A DNA stretch of 64,000 nt. It comes from Mytilinidion resinicola. Lineage: Eukaryota > Ascomycota > Dothideomycetes > Mytilinidiales > Mytilinidiaceae. The translations under genes and the position numbers were made by a program. The notes below the pieces were generated by a model. It had not been told where the DNA came from and made no database searches. It saw only the letters and a program-made list of their open reading frames with translations. The DNA is taken from the NCBI RefSeq assembly GCF_010093595.1, contig NW_022985440.1, forward strand, positions 523,215 to 587,214. The letters run 5' to 3'. Below, in pieces: positions 46,552 through 56,696 of the stretch (its first letter is position 1; every line of letters begins with the position of its first letter).

Positions 46552-47494
46552 ATGGCAGACCTAGACCTCCAAGAAATCCACGACTACCTAATCTCCCTCG
46601 CCCGCGAAGCAGGCGAGATGATAACCTCCGCGCATCCCACAACCTCTGCATCCGGCACCAAGAAGAACTGTCAGTTCCTCGCCCTCCCACAAATCCCCAG
46701 CCAATAGACTCGCCATGTAACTCCCCTGCCCAGCCGCCGACCTCGTCACCGAAACCGACCGCGCCGTCGAAACCCTCGTCTCCACCTCCCTGCGCACCCG
46801 CTACCCGCACATCCTCTTCATGGGCGAGGAGACCTACGCGCCCGGCGACCTCCTCACCGCCGCGCCCACCTTCATCGTCGACCCCATCGACGGCACCACC
46901 AACTTCGTCCACCGCCTCCCCTACGCCTGCATCTCCCTCGGCCTCGCCGTCAACCTCGTCCCCGCCGTCGGCGTCGTCTACAACCCCTTCACGCAGACGC
47001 TGTACAGCGCCATCACCGGCCGCGGCGCGTTCCTGAATCGCACGACGCCACTGCCCCTCGCGTCGCCCACGCCGCTGGGCGCGCTGAGCAATTGCCTCGT
47101 GGCTGTGGAATGGGGCAGCGACCGCAGCGGCAACGACTACGACGTCAAGGTCGCGACGTTTGCGAAGCTCGCGGGGAGCAAGGAGATTGGCGGCGCCATG
47201 GTGCATAGTTTGCGCTCGCTGGGGTCTGCGGCGCTGAATATGTGCGCTGTGGCGAGCGGCGCGCTTGACGTGTACTGGGAGACAGGGTGCTGGGCGTGGG
47301 ACGTGTGTGCTGGGTGGGTGATTTTGAAGGAGGCTGGGGGGTTAGTAGCGGATGGGAATCCGGGAGGGTGGAAGCCGAGGGTGGATGGGAGGCGCTATTT
47401 GTCTGTGAGAGGCGGGGAGGGGCAGAAGGAGCTTGTGGAAGAGTTTTGGGGAGTCATTCAGGGGAAATGTGAGGTTGGGCTTGAGACGTCGTGA
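46552..47494 (+). CDS. Inositol-monophosphatase-family phosphatase
   Basis: Mg-dependent phosphatase of the IMPase superfamily, acting on myo-inositol 1-phosphate or a related sugar phosphate. Exons 46552-46669 and 46734-47494 join in phase (64-bp intron, GTCAGT..CCCAG) to give 292 residues. Motifs are intact: ADLVTETDRAVE, FMGEETY (metal-ligand Glu), FIVDPIDGTTNFVHRLPY (the D-P-I-D-G-T/S metal site), SLRSLGSAALNMC, then CWAWDVCAGWVILKEAGG (the W-D-x-x-A/G motif). The coding region is very GC-rich with strong C-ending codon bias in the first half. It ends 12 bp before repeat tract B. Related Qa-x/quinate or 3'-nucleotidase members exist, so the exact substrate is open. Confidence 0.9.
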
Positions 47495-47506
47495 TATATA
47501 GAGTGT

Positions 47507-47790
47507 AGATAGCAATGCTGGGAACTTCATATTACATTCGTTTCTTAATAGTACGCTGGAGCACTTCAGACGTTGCTAAAATGGTGCAGCAAGCCGCGTG
47601 TGTGGATTAAAATTCTAGGAACTCGACATAACACTCTAAACTTTGATAATGCGCTGGAGGACTCCAGACGTTGCTAGGATGGCATAGGAAACTAGGCATG
47701 TGAATTACAACCTCACGAACATTACATCGCACCCTGATTTCTCATAGCACGCGGGAGGACTTCAGACGGTGTCAAGAGGCCAATTGGAGG
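47507..47790 (+). repeat. Degenerate tandem repeat tract B (inverted relative to tract A)
   Basis: Three units of about 98 bp at about 47507, 47605 and 47702. Each has a (T/A)GGGAACTT-like head and, about 35 bp later, GCTGGAGCACTTCAGACGTT or a near copy, then GCTAGGATG. Unit 1 matches the best unit of tract A closely. The tract follows the IMPase stop directly, as tract A follows the P450. Confidence 0.78.
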
Positions 47791-47909
47791 CCGTAACCAA
47801 GGAAACTATACTACACAGAGGTTCCCCCATTTCGATCCTTCATAGGCCGTGAGGGTATACGCATTCGGTCGTAAGTGATCATCAAGAGGCACGTTTCCGC
47901 TACAGCAAC

Positions 47910-48701
47910 CTACTGAAACATCTGGCGCCCACCCCTTCGCTTCAACATGTACCCAATGCCTCCCCCAAACATAGCCATAATAACCACAAGAACGGGCCAC
48001 AAGATCACTATACCTAACGCCTCGGGACTAAGAGCAGAAGAAGTGGAAGAAGCAACAAAAGAAGCAGAAGAGGTGATAGTCCGGGACGCCAAGGTCGCGC
48101 TTTTGGTGGAAGTTTGACCAATAGCAGCCAGATACTGTGCTCAGGAGGACATGCCGTCAGTTGCTTCCGGGACAAGTTGCGGGAATTCTAGGGCCAATAC
48201 GTCGCGCTGATGGAGGCTTGCGGCACATGTTGTAACATTTTGGGTGACGCTGTGGGGGCTGGCCAAGGGGGCGATTTCGGTGGAAGTGGGAGCAGAAGTC
48301 CTTAGAGCGGCGGTAGAGGGCTAGGAACAGGGGTCTTAGTAGGATGAATATGTAGGTGGTTGTAGCAAATACTTACATTGGTACTAAAAGTGACAGTGAC
48401 AGTAGTAGTGACGTAGACAGTGGTGCGAAGAGGCGAAGAAGGCGAGAAAGTGGTCCGTTCAACGAGGTCCGCGTGAGAGGCCGCGACGCTTCCGTCAAGA
48501 AAAGTGGTTTCTGGCTCGTGAAAATCTGGCCATTCACTGGGGAAGTTCGGGTACTTTAACCGACACACACGTACCGACAAGGGCCGAACGCGTGAAGGAG
48601 TTGTTCGAGAGAGCGTAGTCCTTGTGACGATTGTGTGCCGTTGCCGTGCCAGCCAGGCCACCAAGTGCGGCCGTAATCGTGAAAAGAAGGACCGTGAGCA
48701 T
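47910..48701 (-). CDS. Possible secretory protein with C-terminal membrane anchor
   Basis: The ATG at 48701 starts MLTVLLFTITAALGGLAGTA, a signal peptide. The 3' end encodes a Ser/Thr-rich stretch (ASRTITSSASFVASSTSSAL), a membrane span GIVILWPVLVVIMAMFGGG and a basic tail KRRGGRQ, which makes a type I membrane protein. In between the model is uncertain. Introns at 48537-48574 (only 38 bp), around 48300-48380 (GTAAGT donor) and about 48133-48171 keep phase. However, a competing frame in the middle is more Thr-rich (RTTVYVTTTVTVTFST). Ends are more reliable than the middle. Function unknown. Confidence 0.4.
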
Positions 48702-48960
48702 GGTCGCGCGATGGGTGCAATTAAGGGAAGATGAGGTGAGTGCGTCCAGGAACAGGCCACACGGCGTGAATTACTTACGGAAGTTGTGGTGAATGAGACT
48801 GCTACGCGTGGTAGACTGTGAGATTATGGGCCGACAGTGGGTGGATTTATACCCGTCCTGTTTGGCGCTAGCGTCCTGCTAGCGTTGTTTTGATTTTGCG
48901 CACTCCCTATCACTTCAACTCGCCTCGATCCCGCTCAACTGCTGCCAACTGTCTGAGGTG

Positions 48961-49235
48961 TGCGAGGGCGGCTTGAGTGGTCCAAAACGTGTGCAGAAGG
49001 ATGATGAGATGTTGCTAATCTGGAGGCTTGATTTTTGGAGAGAGCTCGAACAGCTTGGTTGGAGCACCGGAAGATCAAGGTCGTATATTGAAGTGCCGAC
49101 ACCTAAGTTTTGCCCATCGCTTAAAGTATGCGAGGGAAGGCTAGAGTGATTCAACGTGTCCGCAAAATATGACACAAATATCAATGGCTTGAAGGCTGGA
49201 GCTTCGGGGAGGGCTCAGCAAGCTGGTCATGAGGG
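48961..49235. repeat. Diverged direct duplication, period about 168 bp
   Basis: TGCGAGGGCGGCTTGAGTGG at 48961 and TGCGAGGGAAGGCTAGAGTG at 49129 open two copies. Both continue with AACGTGTnnGCA and, later, a GGAGAGAGCTCGAACAGCTTGG / GGGGAGGGCTCAGCAAGCTGG pair. Old and eroded. Confidence 0.55.
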
Positions 49236-49960
49236 CTTAAATATCGGCAGTGTAAATTGAAACAAAGTCAACAGAGTTTTGGGGGGGTTGCTACGTCACG
49301 AAGAAGCCCCCGACAGTTTCATAAAAGCTGCATACATGATGTAATTTCCAGAGACTGTAAATCAGAGCCGGGCTTTCGACATGGCTGATAGAAGCTTGAA
49401 GGCCTCCTCGCAGCGTCACGACAGCGTGACATGAGACCGATGGTTGCTCCCAGTTCCGATGTTCGGACTATTGACAAGAAAATGATAGATTGATTGATGA
49501 AAACTCTTTCCACCTACATGGCGCTGTCAGGAGGACCCCGAAGGTTCTCTTCGGAATTTGATTGGATGATATTTCCAGCTGCTGTGAATTCAGACTCTGT
49601 TCCAATGCTCCCACCATGTTATAGTATCACGGCATACGGAAGGCTGCCTGATGGTAGCACTGCTGGTGTCGTTGGAGAGCGGTCGTCATTGCTGGAGGCG
49701 AGGTCCGACCACGGGGGCAGGCATGGCGACAGCCGGCTTGGCGATATTCCTAGCGCAAATCTTACGCCCAAAACCATGCGCTGCGTACTGCGCATGTCGT
49801 TCTAGTCAACGTAGCCACCTTTGTAGAGCGTGAGGAGATTGCTATAAAGGAGGAGCTCTTCGCTATTGCTCCATGTATGAAATCGTGTGCTTCGAAGTGT
49901 TAACGCGGGACAAGGCCTTGCCGTAAAACGAGGTTAACTCCAACCTTTTGCTCCGTAGCG

Positions 49961-49990
49961 CCATGCACCGCCATGCACCGCCATGCACCA
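49961..49990. repeat. Decamer CCATGCACCG, three copies
   Basis: CCATGCACCG at 49961 and 49971 and CCATGCACCA at 49981, 130 bp upstream of the OPT start. Each unit includes an ATG, all out of the OPT frame, so if transcribed they would act as upstream start codons. Confidence 0.85.
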
Positions 49991-50119
49991 GGGCGCCTAA
50001 CGCGGAGGACAAGGGGCCAAAAGATCTTATCAGATCACACGCTCACTGCGGCCACCGCTGTCACACCTCGCTGCCTCGTTGAATACGTTTAGGGGCCTTG
50101 TTGGCCCGCTTTCTTCCTA

Positions 50120-53100
50120 ATGAAGCCTGATGCCGTGAATGATGAGAGCGCTTTAAGAGAGCTGCCTGCCGCTCGCGCTCACGCCACGTTGTCCTCGCCT
50201 GCTGGGGCTGTCGAGCTTCATGATTTCGCACAAAAAGCAAACGCACAACACAGCCCTTGCCTCCCAGCCGCCCATGACGGCAGCGCTGAGCGTCAGTCGA
50301 CTCCTCCTGCATTCCCACACGCTGGAGAGGAGGACGACATGTCCCGCGCGCCCCTCCTGGTTCGCTCGTCGCCTGCGTTAGGCACCGGCTCGTATGGCGG
50401 CCTTCCCGTCATGTCCTTCAGTTCCAGCGCAGGCAACTCAGACATAGATGAAGATGCAGCTGCCAAAGCTGCACAGAATCGTGCCCGCCGGAAGGGCAAG
50501 AGCAAACTCAGACACAGCGGTTCTGCTCTCGGAAGTTCTGGCTCCGCTAATCGCGATGACGTCGACATCTCAAACCATCTTACTCCGCGCCAGCGCAGAA
50601 GTCAAAAGCGGTCGACCCCGGCCACCGCCAGCCACGAACGGGATGCAGCAATACACGACGCCCTCGAAGGGCACCAGGAATCTGGACTGGAGCCAAGATT
50701 CACCTCCGGTGCTGCTCCGCCACCGGTAGCCGGCATTGGGGGTCGAGTCTTCGACGGCCTCCAATCATCCTCTGGTAGCAGTGTTTTCAACGATGCGCCA
50801 AGCGAAGGCGACAGCTATAGTGAAAGTGACGGGCCTAGTGAAGAAGACCTCCACGACCACAAAGTGCCAGGTTACCCCAAGGATGACTCCCCATATGCTC
50901 TCGTGCGAGCATCTGTACCTGCTACAGACGACACCGCCCTCTCCATCAGCACACCTCGCATGTGGACCCTGTCCATTTTCTTTGCTATTCTCGGCTCATC
51001 TACCAATTTGTTCTTCTCTTTAAGATACCCTAGCGTCAGCATCACTCCCATTATTGCCCTTCTGCTTGCCCACCCCGCCGGCCTTATCTGGGACTCAATT
51101 CTCAAAAGAGCGGACGACCCAGCCGAGACATTTGTGAACGGCTCTCTTGAGACTCGACACTACATGTCGAGTGACTCTACCTTCCAGAATGGAACTCACT
51201 CTCCTGGCTCTGACAGACGAGCCACTTCGGCCGTGTCCGATGTCTATTTACTATCCTCGCCTACGCGGGTCGCATGGAGGAGGAGATTACGGCTCTGGCT
51301 GGCGCAAGGACGATGGAATGAGAAAGAGCATAGTTGTGTTTATATTGCTAGTAATGTTTCTTTTGGCTTTGCATTCGCAACAGATGTAAGTCTCTGAAAA
51401 CCACCATCACAATAAGCCAAACTGCTAACCGTATCTTTTGCAGGTCATTGTGGAGCAATCTCAGTTCTATCATCAACCGCTTGGTGTCACGTACCAGATT
51501 TTGCTCACCATTTCAACCCAAGTGTTAGGATATTCTCTCGCAGGACTAACCCGTCGTTATCTTGTGTGGCCAAGCGGAATGATCTGGCCCTCAACATTAA
51601 TCTCATCGGCCATGTTTTTCACTCTTCATAAGGAGGAGAACAGACCTGCCAATGGATGGACAATCAGCCGGTCTGGTTTCTTCTTCAAGGTGTTTTGCGG
51701 AGCCGTGCTTTTCTATTTCCTTCCAGGACTCCTGATGCCGGCCCTCAGCTACTTCAGCGTGATAACGTGGTTCGCTCCCAAGAACGTTGTTGTTGCCAAC
51801 CTCGTAAGCATCCCTAGCGTCTTCATCAATGCATGTACCTTACTAATTTGACTAGTTTGGAGTCGCATCTGGCCTTGGCCTTTTCCCATTAACATTCGAT
51901 TGGTCTCAAATCGCCTATATTGGATCTCCACTTGCTGTTCCATTTTGGGCAGCCTGCAACATCCTTGGAGGGCTCGTCGTTGTGATGTGGATTATTGCGC
52001 CAATCATGTGTATGCTTGTCGACCAGACATTCGATCCTCCTCTAATAATTGACAGATTACAAGAACGTCATGTTCTCTTCTTACATGCCTATTCTCTCTT
52101 CAGCCGTCTTCGACAATACTGGAAAGCCATACGATGTAAGTAGGATATTGACCAAAGATTTCTTATTCGACAGCGAGGCATACCACAACTACAGTCGAGT
52201 CTTTTTGCCTATAACATACGCCCTCAGTTATGCGCTTCAGTTCGCAGGCCTGGCTGCTCTCATCTCACACACAGCTCTATGGCATGGCAAGGACATCTGG
52301 ACTCAGTGGCGCAAATCGATGAACGAAGTTTCGAGCAATGGTGATACTAGGTACGAGCCGTTGCCTACAATTGGTAATGGTGCAAATGGAAGCCATTCAA
52401 GACCTCGTAGCTCTTCGGAGCCAGGGCTAGAGAACCTACTTAGCTCCGAGGACATCCACAATCGGCTGATGAAGAAGTATCCCGATGTTCCCATTCTCTG
52501 GTACGTCCTGATAGGAGTCAGTATGTTAGCCATTGGTATCTTCATCGTGGAGTAGTGAGTTGTCCTTATCATAACATCAATCCCCGAAACTGACAAGGAA
52601 AGCTATCCCATCCACCTCCCGTGGTACGGACTCCTTCTCGCCCTCGGCATCGGCGCAATCCTCTTCATCCCCATCGGCATCGTCATGGCCATCACCAATC
52701 AACAAAGCAGCATCTACCTCATCTGCCAACTCATCTGCGGCGTCCTCTTCCCCGGCCGGCCCGTCGCCAACATGCTCTTCACCACCTACGGCTACATCTC
52801 CTCGACCCAAGGCCTCAAATTCTCCTCGGACCTCAAACTCGGTCACTACATGAAAATCCCGCCCCGCACCCTCTTCGCCCTCCAAATCACCGCCACCCTC
52901 ATCTCCAGCATCACCCAAATCGGCGTGCTCAACTGGATGCTCGCCAACGTCCCCGGCATCTGCACCCCCTCCGCCATCAACGGCTTCACCTGCCCGCTCG
53001 CCCGCGTCCACTTCAACGGCTCCATCCTGTGGGGCGTCGTCGGCCCCGCGCGCTTCTTCGGCCCGGGCGCCCTCTACCGACCGCTCATCTGGGCCTTCCT

Positions 53101-53506
53101 GCTCGGCGCCGTCGCGCCCCTCGGCGTCTGGCTGCTCGGCCGCCGCGACCGCCGCTCCGTGTGGCGCAAGGTCAACCTGCCCGTCGTCTTCGGCAGCCTG
53201 AGCTGGATCCCGCCCGCCACCGGCCTCAACTTCTCCGTCTGGGGCCTCGTATGCTGGGTGTTTAATTACCTCATCAAGAACAAGAAGAAGGCGTGGTGGC
53301 GCAAGTACAACGTCACGCTGTCGGCGGCGCTGGACTCCGGGCTGGCGGTCGGCGTCGTGGTAGTGTTCTTCGGCGTCCTGTATCCCGGGTGGATGGGCGG
53401 GTTTAGGTGGTGGGGCACGGAGGTGTATAAGCAGGGCTGCGATTGGCAGGCGTGCTCGTATAGGGATGTGCCCGCAGGGACGCATTTTGGGCCGGATCGG
53501 TGGTAG
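50120..53506 (+). CDS. OPT-family oligopeptide transporter with long disordered N-terminus
   Basis: Proton-coupled small-peptide importer of the OPT family (Isp4/Opt2-like) in the plasma membrane. Five exons (50120-51385, 51444-51803, 51856-52009, 52056-52554, 52603-53506) splice in phase to 1060 residues. About the first 270 residues are hydrophilic, Ser/Pro/Asp-rich and probably disordered, longer than usual. The membrane part begins near TPRMWTLSIFFAILGSSTNL. Family landmarks: SLRYPSVSITPIIALLLAHP, GPARFFGPGALYRPL, FPGRPVANMLFTTYGY, DLKLGHYMKIPPRTLF, SWIPPATGLNFSVWGLVC and KYNVTLSAALDSGLAV. The last exon is very GC-rich (C-ending codons), unlike exons 1-4. Introns are 46-58 bp. The start is the first ATG of the frame; a later start would shorten only the disordered tail. 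Confidence 0.9.
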
Positions 53507-54119
53507 GGGAGGGTTGTGGGCTAGGTTAGGTAGGGTAAGAAGGGAAAAAAGAGAAGGGAGGGTGGTGTATGCATCAAAGCGGATGGAAATGTCATATTAG
53601 CCCATTGCATAGCTAGCGTTTTTTTTTTTTTGGGGGGAGAAATTTAAGAGGTAGGTTCTGCGCTTTTGATAGAACGGCGTGTCTCGCAGTTACTTACTGG
53701 CTTCTGAAATGGCTCCGACTTGCTACCTTGAAACTACGAAGAGATGGGAAGCTTCATCGTGTTTGTTGCGTGGGTATTAGACGTGCTAAGGCGACTTTAA
53801 AGAACCTGTAGAGTAAGAAGTCTGTAGAGTATCACATAAGTGAAAAGCGCTGAAGATTAACAGGCAAGAAAATGACATCGTTTGGTATTTTCTTGTGTAC
53901 GTGGACAGCCCAGTATCAGCGCCGACCCTTTCTATATGTACTCCTTCCCCCACTTCAGTGTTACCCATATGTATATCACAGCCCGTCCTTAAGACTCCCG
54001 AGACCAATGCAATGCGGATTCCCCATCGCCCGTATCCCAATCATTCATAACATTTAACAAACGCCACACATGCCGCCCCCCGCCTAGCCCAGCGCAATGC
54101 AATGCAAAAAAGGAAAAAC
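53507..54119. other. Convergent intergenic region
   Basis: 610 bp between convergent stops of OPT and the TBC gene. Contains a run of T then G near 53622-53640 (poly-T/poly-G). No gene. Confidence 0.5.
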
Positions 54120-56696
54120 TCAAGCTTTCTGGTTCTTCGCGGTGCGTTTCCGCGACATGCTCCGCTTGAAGCGCTTCGAGGCCGAGCGTCTCATACCCGC
54201 GGGCGGCCGTTCTTCGTCTGCATCAACAGGCGGTGCAAGAGCGCCAGATTTGCCAGACTTGCCAGATGTGACGCTGTTCAGTGTGTTCATTTTCGCCATA
54301 TCGGCTACATGCTGCTTTCGTCGCTCCGCGCGCCTCGAGTCGATCGTGTCCTGGGACATGTGGCCGAAGCCGTTGCGGCGGCGGAAGCACGCCTCCATCA
54401 GTTTGTTTGCGTCGACTAGGCGTCTGGGGATCGTTTGGATGACCTGGAAAATCTCCATGTGGTCGTGGATGGAGCGAATGTCGGGCTCGCCGACTTTGAA
54501 GATGGCGAGAGAGATGCGGAAGAGGGTTTTTGAGCCTTCATAGAAGAACGAGTCCCAGACTCGGAGGACGGTCTCGATCGGGAGATTTCCCACAAATAGC
54601 GACATGAACCATGCTGTTGTTGCGAGAGAGATTGTGGGGAGTCGCGCGTTATTTGCGGAGAAGTGGGTCCCAGCGTTGAGGAGGTGCACGTCATCTATCT
54701 TAGTCCATATGGCGGGCATCGATTCGCGGATGCAGCTCATTAGCACGCCCATGTCTACGTTTGCTTCGAGGACTCTGCTGTGGGTGCCTGGAAGATGGAC
54801 AGTGGTGATGATGCTAAGCATGTGGAAAGCCTTCTCCTCGTCTTCGTCCAGGAATAGCAGGAGTAGTCCGGCGAGGAAATTGAGCGATTGGCAGTATCCT
54901 ATACCAGGGTTGTGAATTGCGAATGCTTGCAGGACGCGGCGCAGGGCTCGGAGTATTGCGGTCTCGGAGCACAGTGTCGGGTCGGAGTCTCGGCCCAAAT
55001 CATTTGATATTGGATCAAAATCAGGCTTGAAGCGAATGTTGTCAGGAAACGTCCGGTTCAAGTCGCGCTCGATCAGGTCTCTGTCCGTCTCATTTAAATT
55101 CCCTTGGTCAACCTGCTCTACAAGATCCCAATATAGGCCGGCGTTCTGAGTCAGTTTCTCGGTCCCGCCCGCATACCAAAACCACGCCGCACCTCGCCAT
55201 TCCGGAGGGATCCCCTTTCGTATGTACCGCTTCACCTTGTCGGATCTGGGCGGGAAACGGGTTGGCTTGTCGGTGGGTAAATTATGCTGCTTCATGAGAG
55301 CCTCCCATTTCTTTCGTCGGCGAGCAAGATAATTCGTATATTCCAGATTCCAGACATCGTACTGATCAGCTGTTACGTTTTGCGTGGCCTTCTTGAAGCC
55401 ATAGCGGTCGCGTGCAACCGGCGTGATGGATTCATTTCCCTGGGCGGTTGGCGGTCTGCCTGAAAATATTGCCGTCGAGCTTCGAACGTGAATTGGGGGC
55501 GGTGGGGCGAGTTTGAGCTTTGAGGGCTCGATGTATACGCTTTCTCTTACCATGCTGGCGGAGTGGCGGCGTTGTTTAACCGGTTCCTCTGGTGACTCTG
55601 GGGTGCGGCCAAGCGCGGCTTGGGACACATAACCCTCATCCGAGTTGTCTAAACCACCACCACCCACTTCAGGATCATCATAAAAGCCGTCCGCGTACAT
55701 CTCAATGTAGTCCTCCACGCTCATTCCCTCCGCGTCTGGATCCACGTCGTCGTCGGGCCTCAGGTGAATGCTATTCCGGTGTTCACTGGTCGAACTTCTC
55801 TTAGTCGCTATACTACTCCGCTCCGTGCCGCTAGCATCCAAAAATCCAGAGGAGCCATTCGTCCAACCTGATCGAAAACTCGCGCGGGCTTCGTCGTTGC
55901 GTATGAAAGGGTCCCGGCGGAGAGCCGAGTGGTAGCTGTCGCTGTCGCGGCCAGGTTGACCTCGATCCGGCTTGTATGTAGTAGACGGCCCATTCCGATT
56001 CGGAGCTTTGACAGGTCCATAGTCTGGTATTGACGTCGACGTTCTTAGGATCCGTCCAGGTTGAAACTGGGAGCCTGGTTGGGATGACGTGGTAAGACCT
56101 CGAGATCTATTCGGCGGAAAAGGAGGGTGCTCGGCAGCAGGTATGTGCCACGATGAGGTTACGGGGTTGCTCGATAGCGGGTTCCTGCGGGGATCGTCGC
56201 TCGGGATGGGTGCCGCGCTGCCCTGACGTGACCTGCCACCGCTGTGTGTAGAAAATGTAGATAGGGTAGGCGACGGATGGCTGGCGTTGCGTATCCTCTC
56301 TTCATTCAACGGCGATGATAGGGCTGGCAATGCCCGCTGACGAAGATGCTGCGAGGAGCTTCGGCGGAGCGGGACGTGAGGAGGTGGTATTGACGTAAGG
56401 CTAGGTCGGGAGGGCTCGGGGGACGGCGTATGGCGGATGTTCTTGTGTGAGGAGTGGTATTGGGCGCTCTCAGTGAGCACGGTAAGGGGATGCTTTGAGC
56501 GGTTAGTAGTAGCGCTCTTGAAAGATGACAATGAGACGGAATCCGAGTCTCGGGGCGAGGCTGGGGGGGTGAATCTGTTGGAGAGCTGGTCTGCGTATGT
56601 GTGGACCGCTCGAGGGTCAATTGGCGGCAGTGCCACATGTTGAGGCCTTCCGGGTCCAATTCCGCCATGGTTGGAGTCCTGAAGGCGCGCGGGCAT
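54120..56696 (-). CDS. TBC-domain Rab GTPase-activating protein
   Basis: Accelerates GTP hydrolysis by Rab GTPases in membrane traffic. A single exon of 858 residues. The first 430 are Ser/Pro/Arg-rich and probably disordered, with an acidic patch (DDDVDPDAEGMSVEDYIEMY). The TBC domain runs from about 500 to 760. KGIPPEWRGAAWFWYAGG is the entry motif. ERDLNRTFPDN carries the Arg finger (R548) and PGIGYCQSLNFLAG the Gln finger (Q603), so the dual-finger mechanism is intact. VWDSFFYEGSKTLFRI lies further on. The C-terminus is strongly basic (RSASKRFKRSMSRKRT). Which yeast Gyp it matches cannot be settled from motifs. Start: first ATG of the frame at 56696; GC-rich sequence upstream is open in another frame only. 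Confidence 0.9.
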   Translation of the reverse strand: MPARLQDSNHGGIGPGRPQHVALPPIDPRAVHTYADQLSNRFTPPASPRDSDSVSLSSFKSATTNRSKHPLTVLTESAQYHSSHKNIRHTPSPEPSRPSLTSIPPPHVPLRRSSSQHLRQRALPALSSPLNEERIRNASHPSPTLSTFSTHSGGRSRQGSAAPIPSDDPRRNPLSSNPVTSSWHIPAAEHPPFPPNRSRGLTTSSQPGSQFQPGRILRTSTSIPDYGPVKAPNRNGPSTTYKPDRGQPGRDSDSYHSALRRDPFIRNDEARASFRSGWTNGSSGFLDASGTERSSIATKRSSTSEHRNSIHLRPDDDVDPDAEGMSVEDYIEMYADGFYDDPEVGGGGLDNSDEGYVSQAALGRTPESPEEPVKQRRHSASMVRESVYIEPSKLKLAPPPPIHVRSSTAIFSGRPPTAQGNESITPVARDRYGFKKATQNVTADQYDVWNLEYTNYLARRRKKWEALMKQHNLPTDKPTRFPPRSDKVKRYIRKGIPPEWRGAAWFWYAGGTEKLTQNAGLYWDLVEQVDQGNLNETDRDLIERDLNRTFPDNIRFKPDFDPISNDLGRDSDPTLCSETAILRALRRVLQAFAIHNPGIGYCQSLNFLAGLLLLFLDEDEEKAFHMLSIITTVHLPGTHSRVLEANVDMGVLMSCIRESMPAIWTKIDDVHLLNAGTHFSANNARLPTISLATTAWFMSLFVGNLPIETVLRVWDSFFYEGSKTLFRISLAIFKVGEPDIRSIHDHMEIFQVIQTIPRRLVDANKLMEACFRRRNGFGHMSQDTIDSRRAERRKQHVADMAKMNTLNSVTSGKSGKSGALAPPVDADEERPPAGMRRSASKRFKRSMSRKRTAKNQKA

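Larger units (their letters stand above)
48702..50119. other. Intergenic; repeats, no clear gene
   Basis: 1.4 kb. Holds a diverged about 168-bp duplication (48961 onwards) and a short decamer repeat (49961-49990). No convincing open frame. The last part should be the OPT promoter. Confidence 0.45.

Noticed and set aside
46547..47206. 219-codon open frame on the minus strand
   Set aside because: Antisense shadow of the IMPase gene; low-complexity Gly/Val/Asp/Arg product with no motif.
42594..47494. Biosynthetic gene cluster around P450 + thioesterase
   Set aside because: No PKS, NRPS, terpene or DMAT backbone gene and no pathway regulator within the segment or its flanks.
52577..53485. 302-codon open frame on the minus strand
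   Set aside because: Exactly antisense to GC-rich OPT exon 5. Its Ala/Gly/Glu/Asp-rich product is the typical shadow of C-ending codons on the other strand.
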